Assembly: GCF_050942425.1 (NCBI RefSeq)
Contig: NZ_CP192063.1
Location: 4,836,001-4,900,000, forward strand
Reading direction: 5' to 3'
Source: Actinoallomurus sp050942425
GTDB taxonomy: Bacteria > Actinomycetota > Actinomycetes > Streptosporangiales > Streptosporangiaceae
DNA: 64,000 nt
The notes beneath the pieces were generated by a model. It saw nothing but the letters and a program-made list of their open reading frames with translations, made no database searches and was not told where the DNA came from. Both the position numbers and the translations under genes were made by a program. This document shows positions 34,998-42,764 of this stretch, in pieces (the first letter of the stretch is position 1; each line of letters begins with the position of its first letter).

Positions 34998-36116
34998 ATG
35001 GGCCTCGAGACCAAACCGCTGTCCACCCTCCACGAGCACTCGTCGTACGACGTCGACGACTTCGCCGTGCCCACCGGGCGCGAGGAGGAGTGGCGGTTCA
35101 CCCCGCTACGCCGCATCCGCGACCTGCACAAGGGCGCGGCCGCCGACGGCAAGGTGATCGTCGACGTGTCCGCGGCGCCCGAGGTCACCGTCGAGACGGT
35201 GTCCCGGGACGACGAGCGCGTCGGCAGGGCGTACGTCCCGTCCGACCGCGTCAGCGCGCAGGCGTACGCCTCGTTCACGCAGGCGACCGTGGTCACCGTG
35301 CCGAAGGAGGTCGTGGCCACCGAGCCGACCGTCCTGTCGCTGCGCGGTGAGGGCGGCGGCGTCGCCTACGGCCACACGACCATCGTCCTGGAGCCGTTCG
35401 CGCAGGCCACGGTCGTGCTGGAGCACACCGGCTCGGCCGCCTACGCCGACAACGTCGAGTTCGTCGTCGGCGACGGGGCCTCGCTCACGGTGTTCAGCCT
35501 GCAGAACTGGGCGCCGGACACCGTGCACCTGTCACACCAGCACGCCAAGCTCGGCCGCGACGCGCGGTTCAAGAGCTTCCTCGTCAGCCTCGGCGGCAAG
35601 GTCGTGCGCATCGCCCCGACGGTGGCCTACGACGCGCCCGGCGGCGACGCCGAGCTGTACGGCGTGTACTTCGCCGACGGCGGCCAGCACCTCGAGCACC
35701 GCCTGCTCGTCGACCACACGCAGCCCAACTGCCGCAGCCGCGTCGACTACCGCGGCGCGCTGCAGGACGAGGACGCGCACGCCGTCTGGATCGGCGACGT
35801 GATCATCCGGGCCGAGGCCGAGGGCACCGACACGTACGAGCTCAACCGCAACCTCGTGCTCACCGACGGCACCCGCGTCGACTCGGTGCCGAACCTCGAG
35901 ATCCTCACCGGCGAGGTCGCCGGCGCGGGCCACGCCTCGGCGTCCGGCCGCCTCGACGACCAGCACCTGTTCTACCTCCAGGCGCGGGGCATCCCGTACG
36001 ACACCGCGCGGCGGATGGTCGTGCGCGGCTTCCTCGGCCAGCTCGTCGAGAAGATCGACCTGCCGCAGATCCAGGAGCGGGTCCTCGCCGCGATCGACGA
36101 GGAGCTCGACCGATGA
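34998..36116 (+). CDS. sufD: Fe-S cluster assembly protein SufD
   Basis: SufD is the partner of SufB in the SufBC2D complex and helps iron acquisition. The 372-residue product has the N-terminal GREEEWRFTPLRRIRDL, the beta-helix core, and the C-terminal CRSRVDYRGALQDEDAHAVWIGDVII and GQLVEKIDLPQIQERV typical of SufD. It starts two bases after the sufB stop and overlaps the Rieske gene by ATGA. Confidence 0.95.
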   Translation: MGLETKPLSTLHEHSSYDVDDFAVPTGREEEWRFTPLRRIRDLHKGAAADGKVIVDVSAAPEVTVETVSRDDERVGRAYVPSDRVSAQAYASFTQATVVTVPKEVVATEPTVLSLRGEGGGVAYGHTTIVLEPFAQATVVLEHTGSAAYADNVEFVVGDGASLTVFSLQNWAPDTVHLSHQHAKLGRDARFKSFLVSLGGKVVRIAPTVAYDAPGGDAELYGVYFADGGQHLEHRLLVDHTQPNCRSRVDYRGALQDEDAHAVWIGDVIIRAEAEGTDTYELNRNLVLTDGTRVDSVPNLEILTGEVAGAGHASASGRLDDQHLFYLQARGIPYDTARRMVVRGFLGQLVEKIDLPQIQERVLAAIDEELDR

Positions 36117-36427
36117 GCTTCACGCGCGCCTGCTCGCTGTCCGAGCTGCCCGAGGAGGGCGCGCTCGCGGTGGAGATCGACGGCACGCCGGTGGCGGTCG
36201 TCCGCACCGGCGACGACGTCTACGCCATGCGCGACGTCTGCTCGCACGCCGAGGTCGCGCTCAGCGAGGGCGACGTCTACAACCACACCATCGAGTGCTG
36301 GCTGCACGGCTCGTGCTTCGACCTGCGCACCGGCAAGCCCACCAACCCGCCGGCCACGCAGCCGGTTCCCACGTACCCAGTGAAGATCGAGGGCGACGAC
36401 GTGTACGTGTCGCTCAAGGAGTCCTGA
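36113..36427 (+). CDS. Rieske-type [2Fe-2S] ferredoxin in the suf operon
   Basis: A 104-residue NirD/HcaC-like Rieske protein. The ligands are C-x-H in RDVCSHAEVALSEG and C-x2-H in ECWLHGSCFDLRTGKP. It sits between sufD and sufC, a layout known in streptomycetes and relatives. It could carry electrons for cluster assembly or for a partner oxygenase; the first is favoured by location but not shown. It overlaps sufD and is five bases from sufC. Confidence 0.93.
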   Translation: MSFTRACSLSELPEEGALAVEIDGTPVAVVRTGDDVYAMRDVCSHAEVALSEGDVYNHTIECWLHGSCFDLRTGKPTNPPATQPVPTYPVKIEGDDVYVSLKES

Positions 36428-36432
36428 ACACC

Positions 36433-37182
36433 ATGGCCACGCTTGAGATCCGCGACCTGCACGTCTCCGTCGAGGACAAAGAGATCCTCCGGGGCGTCGA
36501 CCTGACCGTGAAGGCGGGCGAGACCCACGCGATCATGGGGCCGAACGGCTCCGGCAAGTCGACCCTCGCCTACGCCATCGCCGGTCACCCGAAGTACACC
36601 GTCACCGGCGGCGAGGTGCTCCTGGACGGCGAGAGCGTCCTGGACATGAAGGTCGACGAGCGCGCCCGCGCCGGGCTGTTCCTCGCGATGCAGTACCCCG
36701 TCGAGGTGCCGGGCGTTTCGGTGTCGAACTTCCTGCGCACCGCCGTCACCGCCGTGCGCGGCGAGGCGCCGAAGCTGCGGGAGTTCTCCAAGGAGATGCG
36801 CCAGGCGATGGCCGAGCTGCAGATCGACTCGGCGTTCGCCCAGCGCAACCTCAACGAGGGCTTCTCCGGCGGTGAGAAGAAGCGCCACGAGATCCTCCAG
36901 CTCGAGATGCTCAAGCCGAAGGTCGCGGTGCTCGACGAGACCGACTCCGGCCTCGACATCGACGCGCTGAAAGTCGTCTCCGAGGGCGTCAACCGGTTCC
37001 GCGCCGGCGACACCGGCGTGCTGCTGATCACGCACTACACCCGCATCCTCCGCTACGTGAAGCCCGACTTCGTGCACGTCTTCGCCGCCGGCCGCATCGT
37101 CGAGCAGGGCGGCCCGGAGCTGGCGGAGCTGCTGGAGACCGAGGGCTACGAGAAGTTCACGAAGGCGGGCGCGTCCGCGTGA
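36433..37182 (+). CDS. sufC: Fe-S cluster assembly ATPase SufC
   Basis: SufC is the soluble ABC-type ATPase that drives conformational change of SufB-SufD. The 249-residue product has Walker A GPNGSGKSTLAYAIAGHP, the Q-loop FLAMQYPVEVPGVSVSNF, the signature FSGGEKKRHEI, Walker B VAVLDETDSGLDIDAL, and the switch His in LLITHYTRIL. It overlaps sufS by GTGA. Confidence 0.97.
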   Translation: MATLEIRDLHVSVEDKEILRGVDLTVKAGETHAIMGPNGSGKSTLAYAIAGHPKYTVTGGEVLLDGESVLDMKVDERARAGLFLAMQYPVEVPGVSVSNFLRTAVTAVRGEAPKLREFSKEMRQAMAELQIDSAFAQRNLNEGFSGGEKKRHEILQLEMLKPKVAVLDETDSGLDIDALKVVSEGVNRFRAGDTGVLLITHYTRILRYVKPDFVHVFAAGRIVEQGGPELAELLETEGYEKFTKAGASA

Positions 37183-38459
37183 GCATCGACGTCGAACGGA
37201 TCCGGGCGGACTTCCCGATCCTGACCCGCACCGTCCGCGACGGGCGGCCGCTGGTCTACCTCGACAGCGCCAACACCTCGCAGAAGCCCCGCCAGGTGAT
37301 CGACGCCATCGACGACTTCTACGCCGCGCACAACGCCAACATCCACCGGGCGACGCACCAGCTCGGTGAGGAGGCGACCGAGGCGTACGAAGGCGCCCGG
37401 ATCAAGGCCGCGAACCTCATCGGCGCGGCGAGCGAGACCGAGGTGGTGTTCACCAAGAACATCTCCGAGGGCATCAACCTCGTCGCCTACGCCATGGGCA
37501 ACGCGGCCACCTTCGGTCCCGAGGCCGAGCGGTTCCGCGTCGGCCCCGGCGACGAGATCGTCATCACCGAGATGGAGCACCACTCCAACATCGTGCCGTG
37601 GCAGCTGCTCGCCCAGCGCACCGGCGCGACGCTCCGCTGGTTCGGGGTGACCGACGACGGCCGCCTGGACCTGTCGAACATCGACGACCTCATCAACGAG
37701 CGCACGAAGATCGTCGCGGTCGCGCACCAGTCGAACGTCCTCGGCACGATCAACCCGCTGCGTCTCATCGCGGACAAGGCCCACGCGGTCGGCGCGCTCG
37801 TGCTCGCCGACGGCGCCCAGGCCGTGCCGCACATGCGGGTCGACGTCCAGGAGCTCGGCGTCGACTTCTACGGCTTCACCGCGCACAAGCTCTGCGGCCC
37901 GACCGGCATCGGGGTGCTGTGGGGCCGCGCCGAGCTGCTCGAGACGCTCCCGCCGTTCCTCGGCGGCGGTGAGATGATCGAGACGGTGGCGATGGAGGGC
38001 TCGACGTACGCGCCGCCGCCGCACAAGTTCGAGGCCGGCACGATGCCGATCGCCGAGGCCGCCGGACTCGGCGCCGCCATCGACTACCTCACCGAGCTGG
38101 GCCTGGACGAGATCGAGGCGCAGCAGAACGAGCTGCTCGCGTACGCGCTCAAGTCGCTCACCGCCGTCGACGGCCTGCGGATCATCGGCCCGGTCGACGC
38201 GGAGGACCGCGGCACCGCCATCTCCTTCACCCTGGAGGGCCCGGACGGGCGGGAGATCCACCCGCACGACGTCAGCCAGGTGCTCGACGCCCACGGCGTC
38301 GCGGTGCGCGCCGGCCACCACTGCGCCAAGCCGCTGCACAAGCGCTTCGGTGTCACCGCCAGCACGCGCGCGTCGCTGTACTTCTACAACACCCGCGACG
38401 ACGTCGACGCGCTCGTCGAGGGGCTCCGGGAGACGCAGAAATTCTTCGGCGCGGTCTGA
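37179..38459 (+). CDS. sufS: Cysteine desulfurase SufS
   Basis: SufS removes sulfur from cysteine as a persulfide for cluster assembly. The 426-residue PLP enzyme contains the substrate loop HRATHQLGEEAT, the cofactor His in MEHHSNIVPW, the PLP lysine in GFTAHKLCGPTGIG, and the catalytic Cys in VRAGHHCAKPL. It is a class II (SufS) enzyme that normally works with SufU, which follows 34 bases downstream. Confidence 0.96.
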   Translation: MSIDVERIRADFPILTRTVRDGRPLVYLDSANTSQKPRQVIDAIDDFYAAHNANIHRATHQLGEEATEAYEGARIKAANLIGAASETEVVFTKNISEGINLVAYAMGNAATFGPEAERFRVGPGDEIVITEMEHHSNIVPWQLLAQRTGATLRWFGVTDDGRLDLSNIDDLINERTKIVAVAHQSNVLGTINPLRLIADKAHAVGALVLADGAQAVPHMRVDVQELGVDFYGFTAHKLCGPTGIGVLWGRAELLETLPPFLGGGEMIETVAMEGSTYAPPPHKFEAGTMPIAEAAGLGAAIDYLTELGLDEIEAQQNELLAYALKSLTAVDGLRIIGPVDAEDRGTAISFTLEGPDGREIHPHDVSQVLDAHGVAVRAGHHCAKPLHKRFGVTASTRASLYFYNTRDDVDALVEGLRETQKFFGAV

Positions 38460-38493
38460 CGTTGCACCGATCGGCCGTTTGGAAGGGGAGCAG

Positions 38494-38940
38494 ATGCAGC
38501 TCGAGTCGATGTACCAGGAGATCATCCTGGACCACTACCGGAACCCTCATCACAAGGGTCTCCGGGAGCCGTACGACGCCGAGGTGCACCATGTGAACCC
38601 GACCTGCGGTGACGAGGTGACGTTGCGCGTCAAGCTGGACGGCGACGAGGTCGTCGACGTGTCCTACGACGCGCTCGGCTGCTCGATCAGCCAGGCCAGC
38701 GCGTCGGTGATGACCGACCTCATCATCGGCAGGCCGGTGACGGACGCGATGGTGACCGGCGACGAGTTCCTCAAGCTGATGCAGTCCCGCGGGCAGACCG
38801 AGCCCGACGAGGACGTGCTCGAGGACGCCGTCGCCTTCGTCGGAGTGTCGAAGTACCCCGCCCGTATCAAGTGCGCCCTGCTCGCCTGGATGGCGTGGAA
38901 GGACGCGACCGCGAAGGCCATGGAAGGCAACAACTCATGA
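38494..38940 (+). CDS. sufU: SufU zinc-dependent sulfur transferase
   Basis: SufU takes sulfur from SufS in Gram-positive bacteria. The 148-residue product starts LESMYQEIILDHYRNPHH and has the three zinc-site cysteines in NPTCGDE, ALGCSISQASAS and ARIKCALLAW, with the acidic ligand in the first motif. GGAAGGGGAGCAG precedes the ATG. Its stop overlaps the sufT start. Confidence 0.95.
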   Translation: MQLESMYQEIILDHYRNPHHKGLREPYDAEVHHVNPTCGDEVTLRVKLDGDEVVDVSYDALGCSISQASASVMTDLIIGRPVTDAMVTGDEFLKLMQSRGQTEPDEDVLEDAVAFVGVSKYPARIKCALLAWMAWKDATAKAMEGNNS

Positions 38941-39257
38941 GCGACACGAAGGCCGCCGAGGACGACGTCCTCGAGGCGATGCGCGACGTCGTCGACCCCG
39001 AGCTCGGCATCAACGTCGTCGACCTCGGACTGGTCTACGGCGTCAACATCGGCGACGACAACGTCGCCACGCTCGACATGACGCTCACGAGCGCGGCCTG
39101 CCCGCTCACCGACGTGATCGAGGACCAGACGGCGAGCGCCCTGGAGGGGCTCGTGGAGAAGGTCACGATCAACTGGGTGTGGCTGCCGCCGTGGGGCCCG
39201 GACAAGATCACCGAGGACGGGCGGGAACAGCTGCGCGCCCTGGGCTTCAACGTCTGA
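38937..39257 (+). CDS. sufT: SufT/DUF59 metal-sulfur cluster assembly factor
   Basis: A 106-residue MIP18-family protein that helps mature Fe-S proteins. It shows VVDPELGINVVDLGLVY and SAACPLTDVIEDQ with the conserved Cys. It ends the suf operon, overlapping sufU by ATGA, and is seven bases from a convergent gene; no terminator hairpin was seen. Confidence 0.92.
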   Translation: MSDTKAAEDDVLEAMRDVVDPELGINVVDLGLVYGVNIGDDNVATLDMTLTSAACPLTDVIEDQTASALEGLVEKVTINWVWLPPWGPDKITEDGREQLRALGFNV

Positions 39258-39263
39258 GCCCGG

Positions 39264-39815
39264 TCAGTCGAGGCCGGCGTGCCGCCGCCAGCCCGTCGGC
39301 TGCTGGGAGTTGGCGATCCACTGGTCGGTGTAGCGCAGGATCGCCGTGAGGGCGTCGAGCGCGCCGGCGGGCCCGCCGGTGCGCCATGACGTCTCCACGA
39401 TCGTGTGCGCCCGGTGCGGGGTCTCGCACCGGCACGCGATGGTCAGGCTGGCACCGAGCCGGCAGTGGTTCGGGTAGAAGTCGACCGTCTCCATCCGGAT
39501 CGCCACCTCGAGCCAGTCGTCCCCGGCCTCGTAGGTGTGGCAGTCGTAGATCCGGTGCGCGGGCGGGTGCCACATCCACTGGCCGGGCTGCGGCCCGGGG
39601 CCTTCGCCGGTGGCCGCCGGGGCCGGATGGCGGGCGTGCCACTGGCCGGTGAGGGTGAGGAAACGGGCGCGGATCTCCGGGCCGTCCCACGCCGGTCCGA
39701 AGACCTCGGTGAGGGGGAGCGCCCGAGGCCATATCCACACCGCGATGGCATGATCGTCGGGCGGATTCCTCACCGTGCAATGATGCCGCGAGCGTACGGC
39801 TTCGCGCAGGCTCAC
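39264..39815 (-). CDS. Hypothetical protein
   Basis: About 183 residues, soluble, rich in Trp and His (IAVWIWPRALPLTEVFG; GQWMWHPPAHRIYDCHTYEAGDDWLEVAIRMETVDF). I do not recognise the family. No good ribosome binding site precedes the GTG at 39815; a GTG at 39773 would remove 14 N-terminal residues that look less conserved. It converges on the suf operon and is divergent from the alarmone hydrolase gene. Confidence 0.55.
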   Translation of the reverse strand: MSLREAVRSRHHCTVRNPPDDHAIAVWIWPRALPLTEVFGPAWDGPEIRARFLTLTGQWHARHPAPAATGEGPGPQPGQWMWHPPAHRIYDCHTYEAGDDWLEVAIRMETVDFYPNHCRLGASLTIACRCETPHRAHTIVETSWRTGGPAGALDALTAILRYTDQWIANSQQPTGWRRHAGLD

Positions 39816-39868
39816 GGGCGATCGAGACGACCTCGTGACGATGCGCGGTGACTCGGGGAAAGGGCACA

Positions 39869-40441
39869 GTGGAGATCTTCACCAACTGGCGCACGTGGGA
39901 GCAGGCCCGCGCCGCTCTGGCCTCGCGGCCGGTCGATCTGGCGACCCTCGATCGGGCCGCCGAAGCCGCGCTGCGCTGGCACGGCGAGCAGCGGCGGCCC
40001 ACCGGCGCCCCCTACGTCGAGCACCTCCTCGAAGCGCTGGAGGTGCTGGTCCGCGGCGTCGGCGTCACCGAGACCGACCTGCTCGTGGCGGCCCTGCTGC
40101 ACGACGCGGTGGAGGACACCCCGGCGACGCTCGCCGACGTCGAGGCGGGGTTCGGCCCGGTCGTCGGGGAGCTGGTGGACTGGGTGACCAAGCCGCCGGT
40201 GCAGGGGAAGGCAGCCAAGCGGGCCGCGAAGGTGTCCTACCTGCGGCGGCTGCGCGACGCGCCCCGCGAGGCGATCCTGGTCAAGCTCGCCGACCGGGTC
40301 AGCAACGTCCAGACCCTGGACCGGATGCCGCTGGACTTCCAGCGCCGCTACCACGCCGAGACGGTCACCTACATCGTGCCGCTGGCCGCGGGCGAGCCCT
40401 GGTTCGCCGACTGGCAGGAGCGATTCGCCCACCTGCGCTGA
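39869..40441 (+). CDS. HD-domain (p)ppGpp hydrolase-like protein (SpoT/MESH1-like)
   Basis: A 190-residue single-domain HD protein. The HD motif ALLHDAVEDTPATLADVEAGFG and the preceding RWHGEQRRPTGAPYVEHLLEAL match the hydrolase half of Rel/SpoT enzymes, and KLADRVSNVQTLDRM matches their later HD helix. There is no synthetase domain, so it resembles a small alarmone hydrolase. The GTG at 39869 follows GGGGAAAGGGCACA; one at 39848 is less likely. Its last 20 bases are the first unit of a tandem repeat that continues into the spacer. Confidence 0.8.
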   Translation: MEIFTNWRTWEQARAALASRPVDLATLDRAAEAALRWHGEQRRPTGAPYVEHLLEALEVLVRGVGVTETDLLVAALLHDAVEDTPATLADVEAGFGPVVGELVDWVTKPPVQGKAAKRAAKVSYLRRLRDAPREAILVKLADRVSNVQTLDRMPLDFQRRYHAETVTYIVPLAAGEPWFADWQERFAHLR

Positions 40442-40590
40442 CCGGACGAGATGTCGGGCGCGATTCGCCCACCTGCGCTGACCGTTCGAGGCGTCAGGCG
40501 CGATTCGCTCACCTCGCCGATCGAGCCTCGGCCGTACGCGATGGCGATTCGCTCACCTGCGCTGACCGCGCCCCCGGCCGTACGAGATGA
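40421..40590. repeat. Four-copy ~40-base tandem repeat beginning in the HD gene 3' end
   Basis: Units start at 40421, 40461, 40501 and 40545 (periods 40, 40 and 44). The conserved core is CGATTCGCCCACCTGCGCTG. The first copy encodes the C-terminal residues RFAHLR and the stop codon of the HD hydrolase; the others are noncoding copies of that 3' end. Confidence 0.85.
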
Positions 40591-41081
40591 TCGCGGGCAT
40601 GGAACGCCAGTGGACGGTCGAGGAGAGCGTCGTCATCGACGCGGCGCCGGAGCGGGTGTACGAGGCGGTGGCCGACCCGCGCCGCATGGGCGAGTGGAGC
40701 CCGGAGGTCTTCGCGGTCTGGGTGCGCGGCCGCCGCGTGGTCCCCGGCCTGCCGTTCGTCGGGTTCAACCGCATGGGGCCGCGCGTGTGGTTCACGAACT
40801 GCCGGGTCACCGAGGCGGTGCCCGGCAAGGCCTTCGCGTTCCGGGTGACGAGCTTCGGGATCCCGGTGGCCGTGTGGGGCTACCGGGTCGACCCGGCCGA
40901 AGGCGGGGCGACCCGGCTGACGGAGCACTGGGAGGACCTGCGGCGGGACAACCGTGGAGCGGGGTTCGTCTCCCTCCTCGGCAGGGTCTTCACCGGCGTC
41001 CCCGCGGAGGGGCGCGCCGACGTCAACTGGCAGGGCATGCGCACGACCCTCGCCCGCATCAAGACGGCGCTGGAACGCTGA
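40587..41081 (+). CDS. SRPBCC-fold (polyketide cyclase/START-like) protein
   Basis: A 164-residue single-domain protein with the SRPBCC pattern: VEESVVIDAAPERVYEAVADPRRMGEWSPEV at the N-terminus, a central beta region, and the C-terminal helix beginning NWQGMRTTLARIKTALE. The fold binds hydrophobic ligands; function is unknown. ATG codons at 40587 and 40599 are both possible and neither has a good ribosome binding site. The start lies inside the last unit of the 40-base repeat. It overlaps the end of the convergent SDR pseudogene by 23 bases. Confidence 0.8.
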   Translation: MIAGMERQWTVEESVVIDAAPERVYEAVADPRRMGEWSPEVFAVWVRGRRVVPGLPFVGFNRMGPRVWFTNCRVTEAVPGKAFAFRVTSFGIPVAVWGYRVDPAEGGATRLTEHWEDLRRDNRGAGFVSLLGRVFTGVPAEGRADVNWQGMRTTLARIKTALER

Positions 41082-41842
41082 CCGACCGGTCCACCGCGAA
41101 CGCCGCGAAGCTCTGGGCCACGGGCATCAGCTCGATGACGTTGATGTTGACGTGGGCCGGCAGTGACGCGGCCCAGGACACGGCCTCGGCGACGTCGTCG
41201 GGGCCGAGCGGCCGCATCCCGGCGTAGACGGCGTCGGCCTTTTCCCGGTCCCCGCCGAACCGCACGGTGGAGAACTCCGTGCCTCCGCACATGCCGGGCT
41301 CGACGCAGGTGACGCGGACGCCCGTCCCGTGCAGGTCGCTCCGCAGGTTCAGACTCACTTTTTGGTCACTCTTGGCGATCGCATGGTACCGTTCTGTGGT
41401 CAATACGCCCCGTGCCCAGGCGACGCGGGGCACCCTCCTTGGTCCTATAGCTGTGCAGGCTGGACCGATAGCGTCCGGAGGGACGTGCCACGCGGGTCGG
41501 CGGCTTTGCCTGCCGACACCAGGGGACGAAGACGATTGGTGCATACCTGGCATCCAGCCGGGGCGATTCCTCAGGATTCCTCAGAATTCCTGAGCCAATC
41601 AGAGACGCTGAACTGATGGACGAACGGAACTCCGCGGGCAGGGTGGCGATCGCGTGCTCGACCGCCGTCCTGTCCCGGACGTCCAGTTCGAGCGGGTGGA
41701 CGGCGCCGGGATGGTCGGCCGCCAGTTCGGCGAGCAGGTGCGCTCGGCGCGCCGACGCGACGACGCGTGCGCCGTCGGCGGCGAGACGGCGGGCGATGGC
41801 GGCGCCGAATCCGGTGCTGGCACCGGTGACGAATGCGATCAC
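41059..41842 (-). pseudogene. Broken YdfG-like short-chain dehydrogenase
   Basis: The N-terminal part (41842 down to about 41625) reads MIAFVTGASTGFGAAIARRL through DVRDRTAVEHAIATLPAEF, a clear NADP-binding Rossmann start. The C-terminal part (about 41356 down to 41059) reads SLNLRSDLHGTGVRVTCVEPG through LPAHVNINVIELMPV, matching the end of YdfG-type enzymes. The middle 80 or so residues, which should hold the catalytic Ser and Tyr-x3-Lys, are replaced by about 265 bases of unrelated sequence and the frames do not join. It lies three bases downstream of an alpha/beta hydrolase gene and was presumably in its operon. Confidence 0.75.
41357..41624. other. Foreign segment replacing the SDR catalytic core
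   Basis: About 268 bases with no similarity to SDR genes that I can see. It includes near-repeats of GGATTCCTCA at its right end (about 41567-41592). No terminal inverted repeats, target duplication or transposase fragment were found, so its origin is unknown. Confidence 0.45.
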
Positions 41843-41845
41843 GGC

Positions 41846-42655
41846 TCAGCGCTCCTCGGGGATCGTGGCGAGGAACTTGCCCAGCGCCTCGTTGAACTCG
41901 GCCGGCCGTTCCAGGTTGGGCATGTGCGCGGTGCCCTCGATCACCACGAGCGTGGATCCCGGGATGACCTCGTGCATGAGCCGGGCGTCCGCGATCGGGG
42001 TGAACTCGTCGTCGCTGCCGACGACGATGAGCGTGGGGACGCGGACACGCGCCAGGGATGCGACGTAGTCGGGACGCTCGGCGCGGCCGCGCTGCGCGGC
42101 GGCGGCGCCCTCCGGAGGCGCTCCTCGCATCATGCCGAGGACGTGTTCGGCCACCGCCGGGAACCGCCGGATGTTGGCCGGCGCCACCATCTTGGGCAGG
42201 ACCTCATCCGCGTAGCCGCCCATGCCCTCCCGGACCAACCGGTCGGCCATGGCGTTGCGGGCCCGCCCGCTCTCCTCGTTCTCCGCCTGGGGAGTCGTGT
42301 CGGCGAGCAGAAGGCCGCGCAGCCGCTCCGGGAACAGGCGGTGGAACTCCATGACGATCTGGCCGCCCATGGACAGGCCGCCGAGCACGATCTCCTCGAC
42401 GCCGAGGTGGTCGAGGAGGCCGGCGATGTCCTCGGCGAACGCCTGGAACGGCGTTTTACCCGGGACGACGGTGCTCCGGCCGTAGCCGCGCAGGTCCGGC
42501 ACGATCACCCGCCGCGTGTCGATGTGCTCGACCTGGGGCGTCCACATCGAGCGGTCGAAGGGGTGACCGTGGACGAGCACCAGCGGCGGAGAGGCGCCGT
42601 CGGAGCGATGATCGTCGTATTCGATCGTTACCTGGCCATTGCGGAAAACGCCCAT
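41846..42655 (-). CDS. Alpha/beta hydrolase
   Basis: A 269-residue hydrolase with the oxyanion motif VLVHGHPFDRSMW, the nucleophile elbow GLSMGGQ, the acid in VVGSDDEFTP and the His in EGTAHMPNLERP. It looks like 3-oxoadipate enol-lactonase or simple esterase families. The ATG at 42655 has AAGGAG nine bases upstream; an ATG at 42673 lacks one. It is divergent from a MocR regulator with repeated half-sites in the spacer, which suggests regulation by it. Confidence 0.88.
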   Translation of the reverse strand: MGVFRNGQVTIEYDDHRSDGASPPLVLVHGHPFDRSMWTPQVEHIDTRRVIVPDLRGYGRSTVVPGKTPFQAFAEDIAGLLDHLGVEEIVLGGLSMGGQIVMEFHRLFPERLRGLLLADTTPQAENEESGRARNAMADRLVREGMGGYADEVLPKMVAPANIRRFPAVAEHVLGMMRGAPPEGAAAAQRGRAERPDYVASLARVRVPTLIVVGSDDEFTPIADARLMHEVIPGSTLVVIEGTAHMPNLERPAEFNEALGKFLATIPEER

Positions 42656-42712
42656 GTCCTGTGTCTCCTTCATGGGTCATGCTTGACGGATCGATGCTAT
42701 TGACGCCAATAT

Positions 42713-42746
42713 CTCGGTGCAATAGTTAAATTGCTCTCGGTGCAAT
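42713..42746. promoter_or_regulatory. Direct repeats CTCGGTGCAAT at 23-base spacing (MocR operator candidate)
   Basis: CTCGGTGCAAT occurs at 42713-42723 and 42736-42746, exactly 23 bases apart, about two helical turns. An ATTGC in opposite orientation lies between (42730-42734), giving three half-sites. The region is the 109-base spacer between the divergent alpha/beta hydrolase and MocR genes. Confidence 0.6.
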
Positions 42747-42764
42747 GTTGGCGTGGAGGCGGGT

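Noticed and set aside
41267..41593. Real gene in the foreign segment inside the SDR pseudogene
   Set aside because: Open frames on the plus strand overlap the SDR remnants, lack ribosome binding sites and show no family motif.
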